Positions 60,049 to 64,000 of a stretch of DNA of 64,000 nt are shown here, piece by piece. Under the pieces are notes generated by a model that saw only the letters and a program-made list of their open reading frames with translations, did not search any database and had not been told where the DNA came from. A program made the translations under genes and the position numbers. Numbering within the stretch: the stretch's first letter is position 1; every line of letters starts with the position of its first letter. The stretch spans positions 558,001-622,000 of the forward strand of contig NZ_UGSI01000002.1 in NCBI RefSeq assembly GCF_900454495.1. The letters run 5' to 3'. The stretch is from Paenibacillus macerans. GTDB taxonomy: Bacteria; Bacillota; Bacilli; Paenibacillales; Paenibacillaceae.

Positions 60049-60492
60049 ATGTCAGAAACAATTGCCGAAACGAAGACGGAGCAAGGCGGCGCCTTGTCTG
60101 CCGGGCAGCAGGAGCGTGAACTTCTGGAGCAGCTGTTGAAGCCGGAAGTTCAGGAATCCTTGAGCGTGCTGGTAGAGCAGCTTCCTAAATTAACGGAAAT
60201 GGTCGGCGCGCTGACCAAATCGTATGATTTTTTCAAATCACTGTCGACGGACGAAGTGCTGAAAAACGACATGGTCGGCGGTTTCGCGGAGGTGGCCGGA
60301 CCGGTGGTGGGCACGGTGAAGAAAGTAGCCGCCAACGTCATCGAAGCCAGAGATCGGGCTGAAGAGAGCCAGGAGGTAATCGGCTTGTTCGGTCTGCTTA
60401 GAATGCTTAAGGATCCGCAGGCGCAAAAGCTGTTTCGCTTTGTGAATGCTTATCTTCAAGTCTCTGGCGCACGCGACAGTCAACAAAAATAA
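60049..60492 (+). CDS. yjlC: DUF1641 protein (YjlC-like)
   Basis: This 147-residue helical soluble protein contains LEQLLKPEVQESLSVLVEQLPKLTEMVGALTKSYDFFKSL and GLFGLLRMLKDPQAQKLFRFVNAYLQ, the DUF1641 pattern. The gene directly precedes ndh, as yjlC does in Bacillus subtilis, where the pair form one operon. The role is unknown but is linked to respiratory NADH oxidation. CAAAGGAG precedes the ATG. Confidence 0.92.
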   Translation: MSETIAETKTEQGGALSAGQQERELLEQLLKPEVQESLSVLVEQLPKLTEMVGALTKSYDFFKSLSTDEVLKNDMVGGFAEVAGPVVGTVKKVAANVIEARDRAEESQEVIGLFGLLRMLKDPQAQKLFRFVNAYLQVSGARDSQQK

Positions 60493-60507
60493 CGGAGGAT
60501 AATAACC

Positions 60508-61686
60508 ATGGCAAAAGAAATTGTAATTTTAGGTGCCGGTTACGGCGGCGTGCTTAGCGCTTTGACCGTTCGCAAATATATGGACAGATCGGAAGCGCAG
60601 GTGACGGTCGTTAACCAATATCCGACGCATCAGATCATTACGGAGCTGCATCGTCTGGCTGCCGGCAGCATTTCCGAACGGGCGGTGGCGCTGCCGCTGG
60701 ATAAGCTGTTTAAAGGAAAAGACATCGATCTGCGTATCGCCACGGTCAAGAGCTTTTCGGTGGATAATAAAGAAATTAAGCTTTCCGACGGTTCGACCCT
60801 GACTTATGACGCGCTGGTGGTCGGGCTTGGCAGCAAAACGGCCTACTTCGGCATCCCGGGTCTGGAGGAGCACAGCATGGTGCTGAAATCGGCCGACGAC
60901 GCCAACGCGATTTACAAGCATATCGAGGAGCGGATCAGCGAGTATGCCAAGTCCGGCAATGAAGCGGACGCCACGATCCTGATCGGCGGCGGCGGTTTGA
61001 CCGGCGTCGAGCTGGTTGGGGAAATCGCCGACCAACTGCCGAAGCTGACGAAGAAATACGGCGTGGACCGCGAGGCGATCAAACTGCTGCTCGTGGAAGC
61101 GGGGCCGAAGATTTTGCCGGTGTTGCCGGATTCTTTGATCGAACGCGCGACGGCGAGCCTGGAGAAACGCGGCGTGAAATTTTTGACCGGGTTGCCGGTG
61201 ACGAATGTCGCGGGCAATGTAATCGATTTGAAGGACGGCCAAAAAATCGTGGCCAACACTTTCGTCTGGACAGGCGGCGTGCAAGGCAATCCGCTCGTGG
61301 GCGAGTCCGGCCTGGAAGTGAACCGCGGACGCGCTTCGGTCAACCAATTCTTGCAGTCCGTTTCCCATCCGGACGTGTTTGTGGTCGGCGACAGCGCGGT
61401 ATTTATGGGACCTGACGGCCGCCCGTATCCGCCGACGGCGCAAATCGCCTGGCAAATGGGCGAGCTGACCGGCTACAACCTGTTCGCTTTCTTGCGCGGC
61501 AAAAAGATGGAAGGGTTCGAACCGGTCAACTCCGGTACGCTGGCCAGCCTTGGCCGCAAGGACGCCGTAGCGACGATCGGCGCCAACAACACCGAGCTGC
61601 GCGGTCTGCCGGCCACGATGATGAAAGAAGCGAGCAACATCCGCTATTTGTCGCACATTAAAGCTCTGGACGCCCTGGCTTATTAA
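60508..61686 (+). CDS. ndh: Type II NADH dehydrogenase
   Basis: This 392-residue flavoprotein oxidises NADH and reduces menaquinone at the inner face of the membrane without pumping protons. The FAD motif is IVILGAGYGGVLSALTVRK, the NADH motif is ILIGGGGLTGVELVGEIAD, and the C-terminal FAD contact is FVVGDSAVFMGPDGRPYPPTAQIAWQMG. The sequence follows Bacillus YjlD (Ndh) almost throughout. It lies 15 bp after yjlC and before a strong terminator. Confidence 0.97.
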   Translation: MAKEIVILGAGYGGVLSALTVRKYMDRSEAQVTVVNQYPTHQIITELHRLAAGSISERAVALPLDKLFKGKDIDLRIATVKSFSVDNKEIKLSDGSTLTYDALVVGLGSKTAYFGIPGLEEHSMVLKSADDANAIYKHIEERISEYAKSGNEADATILIGGGGLTGVELVGEIADQLPKLTKKYGVDREAIKLLLVEAGPKILPVLPDSLIERATASLEKRGVKFLTGLPVTNVAGNVIDLKDGQKIVANTFVWTGGVQGNPLVGESGLEVNRGRASVNQFLQSVSHPDVFVVGDSAVFMGPDGRPYPPTAQIAWQMGELTGYNLFAFLRGKKMEGFEPVNSGTLASLGRKDAVATIGANNTELRGLPATMMKEASNIRYLSHIKALDALAY

Positions 61687-61704
61687 TTTAGCCGGGCTCT
61701 AGCG

Positions 61705-61745
61705 AAAAAAAGCGCCCGGGACATTAGATCCCGGGCGCTTTTTTT
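61705..61745. terminator. Bidirectional terminator between ndh and gdhA
   Basis: AAAAAGCGCCCGGG pairs perfectly with CCCGGGCGCTTTTT around a 9-base loop, with A and T runs on both sides. Confidence 0.95.
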
Positions 61746-61758
61746 GGTTTTATTCTAT

Positions 61759-63132
61759 TTAAACTACCCCATGCGCCAGCATCGCGTCGGCGACTTTCAG
61801 GAAGCCGGCGATGTTGGAGCCGACCACCAGGTTTCCGGGATGGCCGAACTCTTCGGCGGCTTTTACACTATTGGCATAGATGTTCTTCATGATGCCTTTG
61901 AGCTTTTCGTCCACTTCCTCGAAGGTCCAGGACAATCTCGCGCTGTTTTGCGCCATTTCCAGGGCGGAGACGGCGACGCCGCCGGCATTGGCCGCTTTGG
62001 CCGGGCCGAAATATACTCCGCTGTTCAGATACACCTCGATCGCTTCCAGCGTCGAAGGCATGTTGGCGCCCTCGGCGACGAATTTCACGCCTCCGGCGAC
62101 GAGCTGCTTTGCCGCAGCTTCATCGATTTCGTTTTGTGTCGCGCACGGCAGGGCGATATCGCAAGGGATGCTCCAGATATTGCGGCAGCCCTCATGGTAT
62201 TCCGCACCCGGATGCTCGTTCACGTATTCCTTAATCCGTTTTCTTTCGACTTCCTTCAACCGTTTGACCGTTTTCAGGTCGATGCCGTTCGGATCGTACA
62301 CGTAACCGTTCGAATCGCTGCACGCGACCACCTTGGCTCCCAGCTGCTGCGCTTTTTCGATGGCGTAGATCGAAACGTTGCCGGAACCGGAAACGACGAC
62401 CGTTTTGCCTTCAAAGGTTTCGCCTTTGCTGGTCAGCATTTCCGCCGTGAAGTACACCAGGCCGTACCCCGTTGCTTCGGTGCGCGTCAGGCTGCCGCCG
62501 TACGTCAGGCCTTTCCCCGTCAACACGCCGGTTTCACTGCCGTAAAGCCGTTTGTACTGGCCGAACATGTAGCCGATTTCCCGTCCACCTACGCCGATAT
62601 CTCCGGCAGGCACATCCATGTCGGGACCGATGTATTTGGCCAGCTCGGTCATAAAACTCTGGGTGAATCTCATGACCTCCAGCTCCGATTTGCCTTTGGG
62701 ATCGAAATCCGAGCCGCCTTTCCCGCCGCCGATCGGCAAGCCGGTCAGCGAATTTTTGAAAATTTGCTCGAAGCCGAGGAATTTAATGATGCTGGCATTT
62801 ACCGACGGATGAAAGCGCAGCCCGCCTTTGTAAGGCCCAATCGCGCTGTTGAATTGCACGCGGAAGCCGCGGTTAACCCGTACTTTGCCCTGATCGTCCA
62901 CCCACGGAACGCGGAAGCTGATCAAACGCTCCGGCTCCACGATTCTTTCGAGGATGCCGCTTTCCTGGTATTTCGGATGTTTGGCAAACACCGGAACCAG
63001 CGAATCCAAAATCTCCTTCACCGCTTGATGGAATTCGTGTTCTCCCGGATTGCGTTTTTGAACGGCTTCATAAACTTCAGCCACATAGCGGCTGGCTTGT
63101 TCCAGTGCCTCGTTTTGCTGTGTAATCGCCAT
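61759..63132 (-). CDS. gdhA: Glutamate dehydrogenase, hexameric (GdhA type)
   Basis: This 457-residue enzyme interconverts 2-oxoglutarate plus ammonia and glutamate. The active-site lysine segment is GLPIGGGKGGSDFDPKG, the substrate region is FRVQFNSAIGPYKGGLRFHPSV, and the nucleotide-binding loop VVVSGSGNVS follows. Length and sequence fit the NADP-dependent biosynthetic class. The gene is monocistronic and convergent with ndh. Its promoter and upstream direct repeats are visible at 63192-63263. Confidence 0.95.
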   Translation of the reverse strand: MAITQQNEALEQASRYVAEVYEAVQKRNPGEHEFHQAVKEILDSLVPVFAKHPKYQESGILERIVEPERLISFRVPWVDDQGKVRVNRGFRVQFNSAIGPYKGGLRFHPSVNASIIKFLGFEQIFKNSLTGLPIGGGKGGSDFDPKGKSELEVMRFTQSFMTELAKYIGPDMDVPAGDIGVGGREIGYMFGQYKRLYGSETGVLTGKGLTYGGSLTRTEATGYGLVYFTAEMLTSKGETFEGKTVVVSGSGNVSIYAIEKAQQLGAKVVACSDSNGYVYDPNGIDLKTVKRLKEVERKRIKEYVNEHPGAEYHEGCRNIWSIPCDIALPCATQNEIDEAAAKQLVAGGVKFVAEGANMPSTLEAIEVYLNSGVYFGPAKAANAGGVAVSALEMAQNSARLSWTFEEVDEKLKGIMKNIYANSVKAAEEFGHPGNLVVGSNIAGFLKVADAMLAHGVV

Positions 63133-63191
63133 TTGGATCCACCCTTTCTCGCTAAAAACATGTTCTACTTTTCACGTTTTTTATGACCTTT

Positions 63192-63263
63192 ATTGTAATA
63201 TCTATGTAAGCTTTAAACAAAGCTAATTATAGATCAACTTCATGAGCAATTGAGATCAACTTC
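63192..63263 (-). promoter_or_regulatory. gdhA promoter with upstream direct repeats
   Basis: On the minus strand, a -35 TTGTTT (63215-63220) and a -10 TACAAT (63192-63197) are spaced 17 bp. Upstream, AGATCAACTTC occurs twice (63231-63241 and 63253-63263) exactly 22 bp apart, two helical turns, in the activator position. A LysR protein such as the nearby GltC is one candidate binder. Confidence 0.6.
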
Positions 63264-63390
63264 GCCGAGCGGCCGCTCAAGCCGCGGACTTATGCAGAAA
63301 AAAAGCAAATGACCTGATATAGTATGCGCCAAACGGCGGCCAAACCGGCTGGGAATTTCGAAAAAATAGGGGCAGCCATCCGGGCATAAA

Positions 63391-63427
63391 AAAAAGCGGA
63401 AGAACCTTTCGGTTTCCTCCGCTTTTT
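63391..63427 (-). terminator. Terminator of the nitroreductase gene
   Basis: AAAAAGCGGAAGAACC pairs with GGTTTCCTCCGCTTTTT apart from a small bulge. Confidence 0.85.
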
Positions 63428-63436
63428 GTTTGCTTA

Positions 63437-64000
63437 TCAGGATTGGAACGAGTTCCAGGACGTCACTTGATCTACGCCCAGGCGCGGTGTGGCATGAGCC
63501 GGTTTGGCCGCTTTGCCGATGGCGATGAGGAGGATCGGCTTGAGCGTTTCCGGAACTTCGAAGACCTCGGCGAATTTTTCCGGATTGTATCCGGCCATCG
63601 GCACGGTGTCGTAGCCTTTCGCTTTGGCGATCAGCATCAGCTGCATGGAGATCAGACCGGCGTCGAGCAAGTTGACCTGATGGAGCCGCTCGTCTCCCAA
63701 ACCTCCGTACATTTGTTGCAAACGTTCGACAAAATTGGTTTTCACCTCTTCGGTCATTGCGCCCATCGCCACGGACTGGCTGTAAATCGCATCGGCCTGC
63801 TCATAGGACTTCAGGTCGCCAAGCACCGCGATAACGGCGGAAGCTTCCACGACCTGCTGCTGGTTGTTGGCGATCGGCAGCAGCTTTTGCTTCAGCTCGT
63901 CTTCGTCAATCACCAAAAACCGCCAAGGCTGCAAATTGGAAGAGGAAGGAGCGGAAAGCGAAAGCTCCAGCATTTCCTTCAGTTCTTCCCGGGAGATTTT
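63437..64000 (-). CDS. Nitroreductase-family protein, 5' end beyond the window
   Basis: The frame is open to the right edge, and the last visible residues (KISREELKEMLELSLSAPSSSNLQPWRFLVID) are internal family sequence, so the start lies outside. Family features are the FMN-contacting SAPSSSNLQPW and LLDAGLISMQLMLIAKAKGYDTVPMAGYNPEKFAEVFEVPE. The 188 visible codons are most of the gene. It resembles Bacillus YdgI/YodC-type NAD(P)H nitroreductases. The physiological substrate is unknown. Confidence 0.9.
   Translation of the reverse strand, partial: KISREELKEMLELSLSAPSSSNLQPWRFLVIDEDELKQKLLPIANNQQQVVEASAVIAVLGDLKSYEQADAIYSQSVAMGAMTEEVKTNFVERLQQMYGGLGDERLHQVNLLDAGLISMQLMLIAKAKGYDTVPMAGYNPEKFAEVFEVPETLKPILLIAIGKAAKPAHATPRLGVDQVTSWNSFQS

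Overview
The window looks like chromosome of a Paenibacillus-type member of the Bacillales. Evidence: moderately high GC with many codons ending in G or C, strong AGGAGG-type ribosome sites, several TTG starts, two CUT1 sugar ABC transporters each paired with a YesM/YesN-type (cache-HAMP kinase plus REC-AraC) two-component system, and close relatives of Bacillus subtilis GltC, YclNOPQ and YjlC-Ndh. No rRNA, tRNA or CRISPR array was seen.

Layout. 0-3 kb: a GntR/FCD regulator cut by the left edge, a repeat-filled intergenic stretch, then a T-box leader and asd. 3-10.8 kb: sugar ABC system 1 (binding protein and two permeases on the minus strand) with its kinase and regulator, then a luciferase-like oxidoreductase. 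11.3-12.9 kb: an IS110-family element. 13.5-22.6 kb: sugar ABC system 2, its kinase and regulator, and a GH36 alpha-galactosidase. 22.9-34.2 kb: regulators and small enzymes (SnoaL-like/MarR, SRPBCC/ArsR, aldo-keto reductase, double GNAT, TetR/MFS efflux pair, diguanylate cyclase, small proteins). 34.3-38.2 kb: a Fur-boxed yclNOPQ siderophore uptake operon, followed by a convergent serine hydrolase. 39.7-46.6 kb: a DDE transposase and an AT-rich island. 46.6-51.6 kb: aldo-keto reductase/IclR, an ABC exporter and a NOSP-family protein. 51.7-57.7 kb: cydABDC. 58.9-64 kb: gltC, yjlC-ndh, gdhA and a nitroreductase cut by the right edge.

The most unusual region is the AT-rich island at about 41.1-46.6 kb. 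An ECF sigma factor, a CxxC redoxin and a MauE/DoxX-like CxC membrane protein are transcribed leftward. A 71-residue peptide with eight cysteines, an ABC exporter and an orphan lipoprotein are transcribed rightward. Both directions start with the same spaced element, TGTAACA-N17-GTTATAT, which I read as the sigma factor's own promoter. A 14-bp perfect hairpin separates the peptide gene from the exporter gene, and an 11-bp inverted repeat flanks the peptide gene. I infer a self-contained system that makes, oxidatively folds and exports a disulfide-rich peptide.

Intergenic regions carry several repeat families: a dyad 'AATAGCGGCAT' family at five loci, an inverted 2x50-bp 'AACGGTTG' family at two loci, a roughly 370-bp repeat at two loci, and three or four tandem arrays. 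Regulation visible in sequence includes cre-like sites before both sugar-binding-protein genes, a shared putative operator before both transcription units of sugar system 2, an Fnr-like box before cydA, and a promoter with upstream direct repeats before gdhA.
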